A stretch of DNA of 64,000 nucleotides, taken from assembly GCA_028752905.1 (NCBI GenBank), contig JAQNBH010000003.1, forward strand, positions 1,882,262-1,946,261. The letters are read 5' to 3'. The DNA comes from Cladorhizidae sp. MBARI D1340-BT2. Lineage: Eukaryota > Porifera > Demospongiae > Poecilosclerida > Cladorhizidae. The first letter of the stretch is position 1. The number at the start of each line of letters is the position of its first letter. A model generated the notes under the pieces. It saw only the letters and a list, made by a program, of their open reading frames with translations. It ran no database searches and was not told where the DNA came from. The position numbers were made by a program, and so were the translations under genes. Positions 60,458-64,000 of this stretch are shown one piece after another.

Positions 60458-61267
60458 TACTATTATTACTATTATTACTACTACTATTATTATTATTATA
60501 ATTGTTGTTGTTACTACTACTATTATTATTGTTGTTATTATTATTTTTATTTTATTTTAATTTTATGCTAAGTTGTTGTACGATACCAGCTTCCCACACT
60601 AACTAAGCCTCACCATTTCACATCTTTCCCTCCTGGTCGAGTAGGTTGGATCGCTGCCTCACTACAAATATCTTGCAAATAAGTCACCATTTGAAAGATG
60701 CATTCTATATCCATGAAAACAATATTTGTAGATATACATGTATATACTTACTATTGACACAAAAGAGGGTTACACCTAATTAATTAAGGATTATGGGAAT
60801 ATTTTTCTTCCGTGCTTTCAGTCGGAGGATGACATCTTGTTGAGAGAGGAACTGGAGAAGATGGACAAGGAAAGCGAAAACTTCTCTCTCTGGTACACGT
60901 TGGACAAATCTGGAAAAGGTATAGGCTGAAGCTCCACCCCTCATTACCGCCACCCTCTCACAACCCCTATCCTTCCTTGAACTCAGTTTTTCTCTACCTT
61001 CCCTTTCTCTGTCCTCACTCTATCCCGTTACCCTCTCCCCTCTACCCAACCCTCTCCACACACACACTCCCTCCTCTTCCCACCTCTCTCACAGATTGGA
61101 AGTACAGCACTGGGTTTATCGATAAGGATATGATCTCCTCCCACTTGCCTCCCCCTGGACCACACACCCAGATATTGATGTGTGGACCCCCTCCCATGAT
61201 CAAGTTTGCTTGTCTTCCAAGCCTGCAGGCTCTAGGTTATGCAGAGAACATGTTTACAGCTTTCTAA
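8223..61267 (+). CDS. CYB5R: NADH-cytochrome b5 reductase, seven exons over 53 kb
   Basis: Joining 8223-8234, 8335-8617, 16516-16622, 32116-32255, 37850-38006, 60822-60918 and 61095-61267 gives 969 nt, 322 residues plus TAA. All junctions are GT-AG and phases match (0,1,0,2,0,1). The enzyme family transfers electrons from NADH through FAD to cytochrome b5, supporting fatty-acid desaturation, sterol synthesis and haem-protein reduction, usually on the cytosolic face of ER or outer mitochondrial membrane. Visible features: hydrophobic anchor at residues ~11-30 followed by RR; FAD-binding RPYTPITS at 115-122; GGKMSQ at 147-152; RGPSG at 166-170; pyridine-nucleotide loop GGTGLTPM at 202-209; CGPPPM at 295-300; C-terminal aromatic Phe322. 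Length is close to the ~300 residues of animal CYB5R1-3; I cannot assign a paralogue. All key motifs are intact, so it is probably functional. Introns are 100, 7898, 15493, 5594, 22815 and 176 bp. Confidence 0.92.
8335..8617 (+). CDS. CYB5R: CYB5R exon 2 (membrane anchor and start of FAD domain)
   Basis: The acceptor is CATTTTGCAG/GCTATT. It encodes residues 5-98: a hydrophobic segment ([20 protein letters not shown]) ending in RR, a Pro-rich linker ([12 protein letters not shown]), then [11 protein letters not shown] and VLGLPVG, which match the start of the FAD-binding barrel in animal CYB5Rs. The donor CCAGTAG/GTGAGA leaves phase 1, splitting the Gly99 codon. Confidence 0.92.
8700..9186. 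other. Intron 2 start: no gene seen
   Basis: Unique intronic sequence with a G12 run near 8988-8999 and a short TG run near 9040. Nothing coding recognised. Confidence 0.5.
9187..9430 (+). repeat. 18-bp minisatellite, ~13 copies
   Basis: Unit CCTAACAAGAAGCACGCG, 18 bp, with single-base variants (CACGTG, CATGCG, TATAAG). As 18 is a multiple of 3, both strands stay open (PNKKHA on +). Intronic, with no sign of being translated. Confidence 0.95.
9770..9791 (+). repeat. Poly-G run interrupted by one A
   Basis: G-rich homopolymer tract of about 22 nt upstream of the 30-bp array. One of many such runs in the window. Confidence 0.9.
9886..12066 (+). repeat. 30-bp minisatellite, ~72 copies, open in both directions
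   Basis: Near-identical unit TAGTCATCTTTTACCATATT + AACCCTGGTG (30 bp). Variants are few: ATCTTT/AACTTT, CTGGTG/CTTGTG and isolated singles. Because 30 is divisible by 3 and the unit lacks stops in one frame on each strand, reading frames of ~750 codons arise on both strands (10-residue repeats [10 protein letters not shown] on +, [10 protein letters not shown] on -). It sits in CYB5R intron 2. The very low divergence indicates recent expansion or homogenisation. Confidence 0.97.
12080..13350 (+). repeat. 40-bp minisatellite with 17-bp partial units
   Basis: Main unit is 40 bp (TGAGATAGCATGGTTTATAA + AGTACTGTATGGTATTAACA). A 17-bp partial copy (TGAGATAGCATGGTTTA) is inserted at regular points, producing a higher-order pattern repeated several times (for example 12600-12780, 12840-13020, 13080-13190). 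It directly abuts the 30-bp array, from which it is unrelated in sequence. Confidence 0.95.
13360..13910. other. Intron 2 spacer: no gene seen
   Basis: About 550 bp of unique sequence between two arrays. Short open frames, no domain recognised. Confidence 0.5.
13914..16300 (+). repeat. 21/23-bp compound minisatellite, ~2.4 kb
   Basis: Two interleaved unit types: AGTCTTGAGAAGACTGCAGCA (21 bp) and the same with GTGCC in place of GTC (23 bp), each with AAGACT/AAGGCT and CAGC/CAAC variants. Higher-order copies are visible: the rare AAGTGTGCC form recurs 157 bp apart (14351, 14508), and the rare junction GCATTGAGAAGACTGCAACA recurs 496 bp apart (14881, 15377). Three minus-strand frames stay open for 700-850 codons with Leu/Gln/Ser/Cys-rich text that changes register between frames; this is repeat artefact, not a gene. 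Confidence 0.95.
16516..16622 (+). CDS. CYB5R: CYB5R exon 3 (FAD-binding RPYTP motif)
   Basis: The acceptor follows a pyrimidine-rich tract (CTATCCCCCCAG/GC) and the donor is ATTAAG/GTAAGC. It completes the Gly99 codon and encodes [20 protein letters not shown], then [23 protein letters not shown] is the signature flavin-binding motif of the CYB5R/ferredoxin-reductase-like family. It ends in phase 0. Confidence 0.95.
16790..17380 (+). repeat. 90-bp tandem repeat, ~6.6 copies
   Basis: Unit of 90 bp beginning TGCTGTGGCCATGCCTAGAC at 16801, 16891, 16981, 17071, 17161, 17251 and 17341. Units are nearly identical. The multiple-of-3 length keeps a plus frame open (30-residue repeat, [20 protein letters not shown]). 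It lies 170 bp downstream of exon 3 within intron 3; I see no donor that would make it a CYB5R exon. Confidence 0.95.
17697..18960 (+). repeat. 35-bp minisatellite with 31-bp variant, ~37 copies
   Basis: Unit CCAGGTCTGGAGGGAGCCCG + GCAGCTGTGGGTTGA (35 bp). A 31-bp variant lacks AGCC (GGAGGGTGGCAG). Order of variants (AGTCTGA, AACCTTG, GTGG, AGCCTAG) repeats in blocks near 17903, 18070 and 18450, so part of the array grew by block duplication. The minus-strand open frames ([20 protein letters not shown] type) are repeat artefact. Confidence 0.95.
18970..20075. other. Intron 3 spacer: no gene seen
   Basis: Unique sequence with a TG microsatellite at about 19649-19679 and a G8 run near 19284. 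A plus frame at 19118-19504 has no recognisable domain. Confidence 0.5.
20081..20939 (+). repeat. 38-bp minisatellite, ~22 copies
   Basis: Unit TGAGAACCATAGTGGGTGAC + AAGCTTACCCAGCACCTC (38 bp). Variants include GTGGATGAC, GTGACTAGC and a few truncated units (for example near 20300 and 20850). The array ends directly in a poly-G run at 20941-20964. Confidence 0.95.
20941..20964 (+). repeat. Poly-G tract at the end of the 38-bp array
   Basis: About 23 consecutive G residues, following the array without spacer. Length is likely uncertain because long homopolymers are poorly sequenced. Confidence 0.85.
21080..22330 (-). pseudogene. hAT-type transposase relic (ZNF862/KIAA1586-like)
   Basis: Minus-strand fragments in several frames, in family order: [20 protein letters not shown] and [16 protein letters not shown] (21933-22130), [20 protein letters not shown] with [20 protein letters not shown] and [11 protein letters not shown] (21586-21831), and [20 protein letters not shown] with [15 protein letters not shown] (21081-21302). 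These resemble the RNase-H-like region of ZNF862/KIAA1586-type proteins, which derive from hAT transposases. The G-S-D-G and NH pairs mark the DDE core. Multiple frameshifts and stops show an old inactive copy. It is unrelated to the hAT element at 41.3-44.7 kb. Confidence 0.7.
22718..22820 (+). repeat. Short 15-17-bp repeat, ~7 copies
   Basis: Unit CCAAGCAGTCAGCCCCT with length variation in the C-run. Confidence 0.9.
23226..24146 (+). repeat. 44-bp minisatellite, ~21 copies
   Basis: Unit GTGATTCCTGTGGGTGTAGG + TGTGTGCAGCCTTCCCCACTAGAT (44 bp). Shortened units lack the CTTCC or CCTTCCC part (23298, 23647, 23958), and a variant block with GGTATAGG and TCAGTCTCTTCCCCAATAG occurs twice (23672 and 23846). 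Confidence 0.95.
24150..24838. other. Intron 3 spacer: no gene seen
   Basis: Unique sequence without recognisable coding potential. Confidence 0.5.
24855..25901. mobile_element. Fold-back element with long inverted arms
   Basis: The termini AGGCTGGTTGCTAAG (24855) and CTTAACAACCAGCCT (ending 25901) are near-perfect inverted repeats. Inside, a left arm (about 24905-25180, + orientation) and a right arm (about 25265-25560, inverted) share GGAGCTCCAAAG, GATTCTGCACAC-like, the TCTCTCTGTGTGCTCTCTTT + TGATA block, and GAGGAAG...CTAG pieces. The centre contains GAATTAGGCAAGCTTGGGTG-like sequence that is inverted at 25258-25285, around a G14 run. TGTTAAGTGCATGC flanks the left end (24841) and recurs just beyond the right end (25917-25930). 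No coding capacity is seen. Confidence 0.55.
25935..28040. other. Intron 3: dispersed short repeats, no gene
   Basis: Contains three copies of a ~75-bp phrase (AGCTCTAGTTGCCATGAGTG + ATAGCCCGTGCTTCTGTGGTGTCCACAG) near 26288, 26358 and 26558. A TG run lies at 26652-26678. A scattered motif TAACCCTTTCAAGGCTGTTTTG occurs around 26766, 26808, 26865 and four more times between 27434 and 27560. A minus-strand frame at 25965-26159 has no recognised domain. Confidence 0.55.
28045..28322 (+). repeat. ~67-bp minisatellite, ~4 copies (same family as 37.15-37.73 kb)
   Basis: Unit built from GACACACACTGGACCAACAC + CACACTGGGTGGAGGCAGGT + TGAAGTAGGTTGACAATAGCTCTATGGG. The same unit makes up a larger array in intron 4, 9 kb away. 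Confidence 0.9.
28330..29190. other. Intron 3 spacer: no gene seen
   Basis: Unique sequence; a C-rich phrase (CCCCTTCCCCAAAAGTCAAG) occurs twice near 28710-28765. Confidence 0.5.
29197..29402 (+). repeat. ~30-bp repeat, ~7 copies
   Basis: Unit CAGACACATGTGCAGACAGA + CAGGGCATA with indels; ends near 29402. Frames on both strands ([19 protein letters not shown]) come from the repeat. Confidence 0.9.
29450..30236 (+). repeat. ~0.8-kb (ATT/AGT)n trinucleotide microsatellite
   Basis: Continuous mixture of ATT and AGT/GTA triplets with interspersed GTGGTGTT; imperfect, so probably old. Confidence 0.95.
30413..30434 (+). repeat. Poly-C tract
   Basis: About 22 consecutive C residues, 50 bp before the 30-bp array. 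Confidence 0.9.
30483..31042 (+). repeat. 30-bp minisatellite, ~18.6 copies
   Basis: Unit ACACCAACACAGGGCGTGCT + ACTAAGGGTC (30 bp), almost identical copies (GCGTGC/GCATGC and ACACC/ATACC variants). Both strands stay open for ~180 codons because of the unit length; not coding. Unrelated to the 30-bp unit at 9.9-12.1 kb. Confidence 0.96.
31310..31872 (+). repeat. Imperfect 20-28-bp repeats (ATGTGATATATACATGTAT type)
   Basis: Variable units of TATCATGTGATATATACATG and TATACAGGTATTGTGTGATA. A ~170-bp block is duplicated (about 31455-31560 and 31635-31755). Confidence 0.9.
31876..32047 (+). mobile_element. MITE copy 1 (hAT-like end, internal poly-G)
   Basis: Begins CAGGGTTTCATTTAGAAAAT + TGTCCAAGG and runs into a ~27-G tract. 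Then comes an internal segment (GATGGTTAAATATGTGACAC, CTAATGAATTTTAATAATAC, AATTTCCAGG) and a second G-run of ~18. The 3' terminal repeat is missing or shortened to CTG. It is inserted into the ATGTGATAT array. The same internal sequence is present in copy 2 at 33.8-34.0 kb. Confidence 0.75.
32116..32255 (+). CDS. CYB5R: CYB5R exon 4 (end of FAD domain)
   Basis: The acceptor is CACCCATCAG/GTATAC and the donor is TATATCAG/GTAAAG. It encodes [36 protein letters not shown] and [10 protein letters not shown], then the first two bases of Arg181. GGKMSQ and RGPSG are conserved contacts for the flavin phosphate and barrel end in CYB5R. It lies 70 bp after MITE copy 1. Phase 2 out. Confidence 0.95.
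32590..33775 (+). repeat. 25-bp minisatellite, ~47 copies with higher-order blocks
   Basis: Unit CTCCATCAGGGAGAAATACT + TCAGC (25 bp; TTCAGC/TCCAGC variants). A rare junction CTTAATTCAGAATTCAGGGA occurs at 33401 and 33717, 316 bp apart. The block containing AATAATTCAGCTTCATCAGG occurs near 32942, 33217 and 33527. Hence segmental duplication inside the array. It ends in a TA microsatellite (33776-33792). Confidence 0.96.
33805..34010 (+). mobile_element. MITE copy 2 (hAT-like end)
   Basis: Same family as the copy at 31.9 kb. It starts in TTTCATTTAGAAAATTGTCC + AAGG and a 17-G run, has the shared internal segment (GATGGTTAAAGATGTGACAA, CTAATGAATTTTAATAATAC), and ends C10 + TCTAAATGAAACCCTG, the inverse of the start CAGGGTTTCATTTAG of copy 1. 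Its own first six bases are replaced by ATATAT. ATGCACACAATAT occurs directly outside on both sides (33792-33804 and 34011-34023). Confidence 0.8.
34100..34492 (+). repeat. 23-bp minisatellite, ~17 copies
   Basis: Unit AGTAGATATATAGAGACAAG + ATA (23 bp), with some units lacking ATA or TATA. Three minus frames of 130-180 codons ([14 protein letters not shown] type) are artefacts. Confidence 0.95.
34500..35030. other. Intron 4 spacer: no gene seen
   Basis: Unique sequence with short frames, no recognised domain. Confidence 0.5.
35033..36325 (+). repeat. 25-bp minisatellite, ~51 copies, with ~541-bp block duplication
   Basis: Unit AGCTACAGTCTTGGTTTGTA + ACTAT (25 bp; AGCTAC/AGATAC and GTCTT/GCCTT variants). 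The rare variant TATATCTACAG occurs at 35269 and 35810, and the truncated unit ATAGTTGGTTTG follows each of them, so a ~0.54-kb segment was duplicated. Confidence 0.96.
36335..37145. other. Intron 4 spacer: no gene seen
   Basis: Unique sequence. Minus frame 36367-36588 and plus frame 36606-36791 have no recognised domain. Confidence 0.5.
37150..37732 (+). repeat. ~67-bp minisatellite with truncated units, ~10 copies
   Basis: Unit GACACACACTGGACCAACAC + CACACTGGGTGGAGGCAGGT + TGAAGTAGGTTGACAATAGC + TCTATGGG. Some units lack the GAAGTAGGTT part. Same family as 28045-28322. Confidence 0.93.
37850..38006 (+). CDS. CYB5R: CYB5R exon 5 (NADH-binding GGTG loop)
   Basis: The acceptor follows a C-rich tract (CCCACTCGCAG/A) and the donor is AACCAA/GTATGT. 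It encodes the end of Arg181, then [40 protein letters not shown] and [20 protein letters not shown] is the canonical pyridine-nucleotide loop, and LLYANQ matches the conserved strand after it. Phase 0 out. Confidence 0.96.
38130..38275 (+). repeat. ~40-bp repeat, ~3.5 copies
   Basis: Unit CAAGCGAGGGTGTGGCACTT + GGGACCATCTCATGATCTTC, slightly diverged, at the start of intron 5. Confidence 0.85.
38500..39560 (+). pseudogene. piggyBac-type transposase relic
   Basis: Two overlapping frames carry [17 protein letters not shown] (38510-38869) and [59 protein letters not shown] and [18 protein letters not shown] (38829-39272). These match the DDE_Tnp_1_7 (piggyBac) core, and [11 protein letters not shown] contains the first catalytic Asp. 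Further on, [10 protein letters not shown] and [16 protein letters not shown] pieces remain in shifted frames to about 39550. Several frameshifts and a stop make it inactive. I did not identify TTAA-flanked ends. Confidence 0.75.
39590..39830 (+). repeat. 38-bp CA-rich repeat, ~5 copies, plus CA microsatellite
   Basis: Unit CCACCATCACACAACACACT + GACACACCCTCACACACA (38 bp), followed by simple CA repeats. Confidence 0.93.
39965..40895 (+). repeat. 45-bp minisatellite with ~30-bp sub-units
   Basis: Main unit ATGGAACAAGGCAGAGACTT + CCATGCCCTAACCTTCTGGT + CAATG (45 bp). From 40200 on it alternates with a short form lacking TTCTGGTCAATGATGGA, so that pairs of long and short units form a ~75-bp higher-order unit. 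Confidence 0.95.
40915..41220 (-). repeat. Dispersed repeat copy (same family as fold-back arms)
   Basis: Shares AACGCCTAAT, CTTCCTCTAGCCAC, TATCAAAAGAGAGCACACAG + AGAGA and GGAGCTC-AAAGTTG with the right arm of the fold-back element at 25.3-25.56 kb and, inverted, with the copy at 45.5-45.75 kb. Confidence 0.7.
41934..42300 (+). repeat. Three ~120-bp direct repeats upstream of the hAT transposase
   Basis: Each begins CCACCACGTG(C/T)TCTCCTTTG + TAGGTTTGTCACTTCTT and ends in CAGTCCATTATGTCATGGTC. Subterminal repeats often bind transposase in hAT elements; here that role is only a guess. Confidence 0.85.
42343..44528 (+). pseudogene. hAT transposase with two frameshifts
   Basis: Three consecutive open segments in three frames: 42343-42537 (Ser-rich N-terminus ending in [11 protein letters not shown]), ~42530-43513, and ~43480-44528. 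The middle part carries a BED/TTF-like zinc finger (FCKVCKQSG ... [16 protein letters not shown]) and RNase-H-like core pieces ([37 protein letters not shown]). The last part carries [11 protein letters not shown] and the typical C-terminal hAT dimerisation region ([20 protein letters not shown], then [16 protein letters not shown]). Total length (~720 codons) is normal for the family. Apart from one indel near 42530 and one near 43480 there are no stops, so inactivation is recent, or one or both indels are sequencing errors. The family resembles ZNF862/KIAA1586-like and ZMYM-type hAT proteins. Confidence 0.85.
44705..45480. other. Intron 5 spacer: no gene seen
   Basis: Unique sequence. An open plus frame at 44784-45068 shows no recognised domain. 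Confidence 0.5.
45485..45750 (+). repeat. Dispersed repeat copy (fold-back arm family)
   Basis: Contains TTTGGAGCTCCATAAATTCT, GCAGACTTCACTCTGTGATC, then AGATAGATCTCTCTGTGTGC + TCTCTTTTGATA and a terminal GAGGAAGCTC, colinear with the left arm at 24905-25160 and inverted to the copy at 40915-41220. Confidence 0.75.
45760..46330. other. Intron 5 spacer: no gene seen
   Basis: Unique sequence; minus frame 45896-46216 has no recognised domain. Confidence 0.45.
46335..46635 (+). repeat. ~114-bp tandem repeat, ~2.6 copies
   Basis: Unit includes AGAGTAGAGTGAATTGCTTA + TCTGTAATGATCCTTACCTT and GTGTGACCAAGTGAACGGCA + CTTTACTTTGTGTAAGTGA. Confidence 0.85.
46949..47074 (+). other. CpG-bearing unique segment with start-like ATG abutting the 29-bp array
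   Basis: After a C-rich tract, CTACAAGATGGAGCAG opens a plus frame of ~48 codons ([20 protein letters not shown] at its start) that runs into the array and stops. Another frame encodes a helix-like stretch ([19 protein letters not shown]). Base composition is richer in CpG than the neighbourhood. I do not recognise a family; it may be the remnant of a gene or transposon exon cut off by array expansion, or chance. Confidence 0.25.
47075..60092 (+). repeat. 29-bp minisatellite array, ~13 kb (about 445 copies plus a gap)
   Basis: Unit CAGTGTTCAGTCTCTTCTGA + CTCCTCTCC (29 bp; 22 of 29 bases are pyrimidines). The commonest variant is CTGGCTCC for CTGACTCC; rarer ones are AGCATTCAG, AGCGTTCAG, GCCAGTG, AGCTGTTCAG, GTTAAGTC and TGGACTCC. 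A run of variants recurs exactly 725 bp (25 units) apart (47600-47700 and 48325-48425), indicating block duplication. The array is split by 100 N and has disordered units near 52060-52320 and 53500-53620. It fills more than half of CYB5R intron 5 and ends 730 bp before exon 6. Short Phe/Leu/Ser-rich open frames with 29-codon period are artefacts. Confidence 0.98.
53248..53347. other. Assembly gap (100 N)
   Basis: Exactly 100 N inside the 29-bp array, a conventional placeholder for a gap of unknown size. True array length is therefore unknown. Confidence 0.99.
60283..60556 (+). repeat. (ATT/ACT)n trinucleotide microsatellite
   Basis: About 270 bp of ATT triplets with blocks of ACT and GTT. 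Gives homopolymer-like open frames (poly-Leu, poly-Tyr). Confidence 0.97.
60822..60918 (+). CDS. CYB5R: CYB5R exon 6
   Basis: The acceptor is CGTGCTTTCAG/TCGGAG and the donor is GGAAAAG/GTATAG. It encodes [32 protein letters not shown] and the first base of Asp266. It matches the animal CYB5R segment with TEKDILLR and LWYTLD. Phase 1 out; a 176-bp intron follows. Confidence 0.95.
61095..61267 (+). CDS. CYB5R: CYB5R exon 7 (C-terminus, stop codon)
   Basis: The acceptor is CTCTCTCACAG/AT. It encodes the end of Asp266, then [40 protein letters not shown] and [10 protein letters not shown], and TAA at 61265-61267. CGPPPM is the conserved NADH-binding motif, and an aromatic C-terminal residue is typical of the family. 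I see no AATAAA within the next few hundred bases, so the polyadenylation site is not placed. Confidence 0.96.
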
Positions 61268-62745
61268 TATGACATGTGCATTGAACCTCTTCTTCACTCT
61301 TGTCTATATACTAGGAGGGTAGTGCAGCAGCTGCAAATGAATGTGTCAGGACTGTGTGCAGAGTTATATCATTATTACAGATAAGCTTATTCATTGTAAT
61401 ACCTCGCTGGGTGGGGTCACATCACATGCATACACATTATATACACAGTACTGCAGTTGCTTAGCAACTTCCTTGTTAACCACACCCCACCTGAGGAGAG
61501 GGGACAAAGACCAGAAGGTTACAAGTTGGGAAAATTATGTAGCTGTTGTTCTCAGCCACTACTCTCCCTGTCCAGTGCCGCACACATTCTGGCATGTAGT
61601 TGAAGGTCGCCACCTAATCACTTGCTCAGTAGGAGGCCATTGTGGCCTTTCTCTATAGTCACTAGATCCTTGCTCCTGCATCAGTGCTCTGTGCCGGCCA
61701 AACCCTGTTCCCTCCTGACACATTAAGGTGGACCATTGCTTCAGATGGCAAAGAAGGCTTCGTGTCGGGGCTGTAGGTGTTGAGTCCAGGCAGCTCTCTT
61801 ACAAATTTTGGTGTTGCCATCTGAGGAATGAATGGAGTGAGAAAAAAATCTCTGCATGGGTTTTCAGCGTTTTGTTTGTTAGCTGGTTGATGTAGGAAGG
61901 GAGGTGAGAGTCACATTCCTGCTTCCTTCTCACCGTACGAGATGAGACGAGGTGTCTGATCTGTGGAGGGACAATAGATGAAGGTGTACAGGGACTTGGG
62001 AGAAGTGCTCGCCAAGTTACTTCGTCTCAAACCATTGTAGAGAGAGATCTCTATATATACTATATACTGCATGTATTAGCAAGTGTGGAGCACTCCTTAT
62101 ATACGTTCCCATTTGAAAAATGGCACACAAAAAAGTTGATATATATCTTGGCTAAAGGCTAAAACCCACTTGGACAGCCATAACGACAACTTAATCCCCA
62201 AAGCAATCCAACGAGCCTGGATTCCTTCGTGAAGGCAGTAAGTAAGAAAACCTGAAGTTCATGTTGAAGATCTTGTTAGTTATTTGTGTATCTCTTTATC
62301 TATAGCTACTTTCCTCCTGACACGTGTACAATATCGTAATTTTACTATCGGAAGACAATTAACTGCATTGCAACGACTCAATTCAACAAAAACCATCTTG
62401 AATCACTAGAAGGTCGTCGATGTCTTGAACACAGCAACACAGAACTTCAACAAAACAGTTGACTGCTTGTGCTGTATATACGTCGATTAGATACTCTGGT
62501 GTCTGTATATAATTAATTAATAATGTGATGTTACACTGAGTAACTTCTTGTAGGAGGCTGCTTGATTATAACAAAACAACAAAGAATGGTTTATACACGG
62601 TATCGCAAGGTAAACTCGAGGAGGTCATGTAGATCTACAGCATTGAGGAATGGTATCGAGATCAAATGAGAGAAAAGATGCACTCCACAAATATTTATAA
62701 GACCAAAAAAGAGGCAAATGCCAACTATATAGCACTTGCTAATAA
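61268..62745. other. Downstream of CYB5R: 3'UTR and intergenic, no other gene seen
   Basis: Unique sequence; frames at 61341-61658 (+) and 62591-62773 (-) show no recognised domain. Confidence 0.5.
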
Positions 62746-62749
62746 TAAG

Positions 62750-63330
62750 CCACCGCATTAGAGACAGTGCCAACTAGCACTTGCTAATACTAAGCCACCT
62801 CATGCACAGCATTAGAGGCAGTGCCAACTAGCACTTGCTAATACTAAGCCACCTCATCCACAGCATTAGAGGCAGTGCCAACTAGCACTTGCTAATACTA
62901 AGCCACCTCATGCACAGCATTAGAGGCAATGCCAACTAGCACTTGCTAATACTAAGCCACCTCATGGCACAGCATTAGAGGCAATACCAACTAGCACTTG
63001 CTAATACTAAGACACCTCCTGCACAGCATTAGAGGCAATGCCAACTAGCACTTGCTAATACTAAGCCACCTCATCCACAGCATTAGAGGCAGTGCCAACT
63101 AGCACTTGCTAATACTAAGACACCTCATGCACAGCATTAGAGGCAGTGCCAACTAGCACTTGCCAATACTAAGCCACCTCATGCACAGCATTAGGGGCAG
63201 TGCCAACTAGCACTTGCTAATAATAAGACACCTCCTGCACAGCATTAGAGGCAATGCCAACTAGCACTTGCTAATACTAAGACACCCCATGCACAGCATT
63301 AGGGGCAGTGCCAACTATATAGCACTTGCT
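62750..63330 (+). repeat. 54-bp minisatellite, ~10.5 copies
   Basis: Unit GCCAACTAGCACTTGCTAAT + ACTAAGCCACCTCATGCACA + GCATTAGAGGCAGT (54 bp), with GCAGT/GCAAT, GCCACC/GACACC and AGAGGC/AGGGGC variants. First and last units carry an extra TATA (CAACTATATAGCAC). Confidence 0.95.
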
Positions 63331-63599
63331 AATACTTGACATCTCAAGTAAACAACAATTGAAGTGAAACAAGAGACTATCTTTTCACACATACGTGCAT
63401 ACAATATGCCATTTTTTAAATAATTTACCCCAAATTATCCAGTCCGACAGCTACTCAGCTGAAAATCTGAAAATGTTCGCCAATATCATAAACACGCTTC
63501 CGTAGTACAATATCGAGTCTAGCTATCAGCGAGCAGTTTTCGTTGGTTTGCTCCTCGTGACAATAGTTAACAGCACAGACTTCAACTAAACCAAGTACC

Positions 63600-63618
63600 T
63601 ACTTGTGTTATATTACAC

Positions 63619-63653
<35 letters not shown>

Positions 63654-63841
63654 GCAGGTACTTACTTGTATTATATCATGTGTGTGTGTGTATACATGTA
63701 TATATATATATATATATATAGAAGGTACCTACTTGTATTATCATGTGCGTGTATATATATATATATATAGCAGGTACCTACTTGTATTATATCACATGTG
63801 TGTGTATATATATATATAGCAGGTACCTACTCGTATTATAT

Positions 63842-63877
<36 letters not shown>

Positions 63878-63935
63878 ATATATATAGCAGGTACCTACTT
63901 GTATTATATCACATGTGTGTGTGTGTATATAGCAG
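63600..63935 (+). repeat. TG/TA microsatellites within a ~65-bp repeat, ~5 copies
   Basis: AGCAGGTACCTACTTGTATT + ATATCA alternates with variable (TG)n(TA)n runs. Confidence 0.92.
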
Positions 63936-64000
63936 ATAAGCCTTGTAAGTAATTATCTGGTATGTTTTGTTGAATGCCTTTCCTGTTAACTATCACGATT

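Noticed and set aside
60209..60571. Poly-Tyr and poly-Leu open frames
   Set aside because: Translation of the (ATT/ACT)n microsatellite.

Overview
The window is animal nuclear DNA. It has GT-AG introns, cut-and-paste and retro-element relics, very many minisatellites and a 100-N assembly gap. The transposon protein families (a KRBA2-like integrase joined to a Ulp1 protease and PHD finger, ZNF862-like and other hAT, piggyBac) and the many poly-G tracts suggest an early-branching metazoan. A demosponge is my best guess, but this is inference and not proven by the sequence.

Only one host gene can be supported: a NADH-cytochrome b5 reductase (CYB5R family) on the + strand. Seven exons (8223-8234, 8335-8617, 16516-16622, 32116-32255, 37850-38006, 60822-60918, 61095-61267) join in frame with GT-AG junctions. 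They give a 322-residue protein with an N-terminal membrane anchor, an FAD-binding RPYTP motif, a GGTG nucleotide-binding loop and a CGPPPM motif. The 969 coding bases are spread over 53 kb. By my rough count about 30 kb of that is tandem repeat, the largest block being a 13-kb array of a 29-bp unit in intron 5 that contains the assembly gap.

Layout: 0-5.5 kb holds a decayed minus-strand transposon (integrase, Cys-rich, Ulp1-like protease and PHD modules). 6.9-7.6 kb holds the 3' tail of a non-LTR retrotransposon. 8.2-61.3 kb is the CYB5R gene. Intron 2 holds four arrays (18, 30, 40 and 21/23 bp). Intron 3 holds arrays of 90, 35, 38, 44, 67 and 30 bp, a ZNF862-like hAT relic on the minus strand, a fold-back repeat, a long ATT/AGT microsatellite and a MITE. 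Intron 4 holds 25-, 23-, 25- and about 67-bp arrays and a second MITE. Intron 5 holds a piggyBac relic, a 45-bp array, a complete-ended 3.44-kb hAT element with two frameshifts, and the 29-bp array. 61.3-64 kb is flanking sequence with a 54-bp array and TG/TA microsatellites.

I found no operon, CRISPR array, tRNA or rRNA, and no convincing new biochemical system. The strongest unusual points are: the 29-bp repeat, whose every unit looks like a 3' splice site (about 445 copies inside one intron); the sharing of termini and adjoining G-tracts between the hAT element and the two MITEs; and the extreme load of different minisatellites within one small housekeeping gene.
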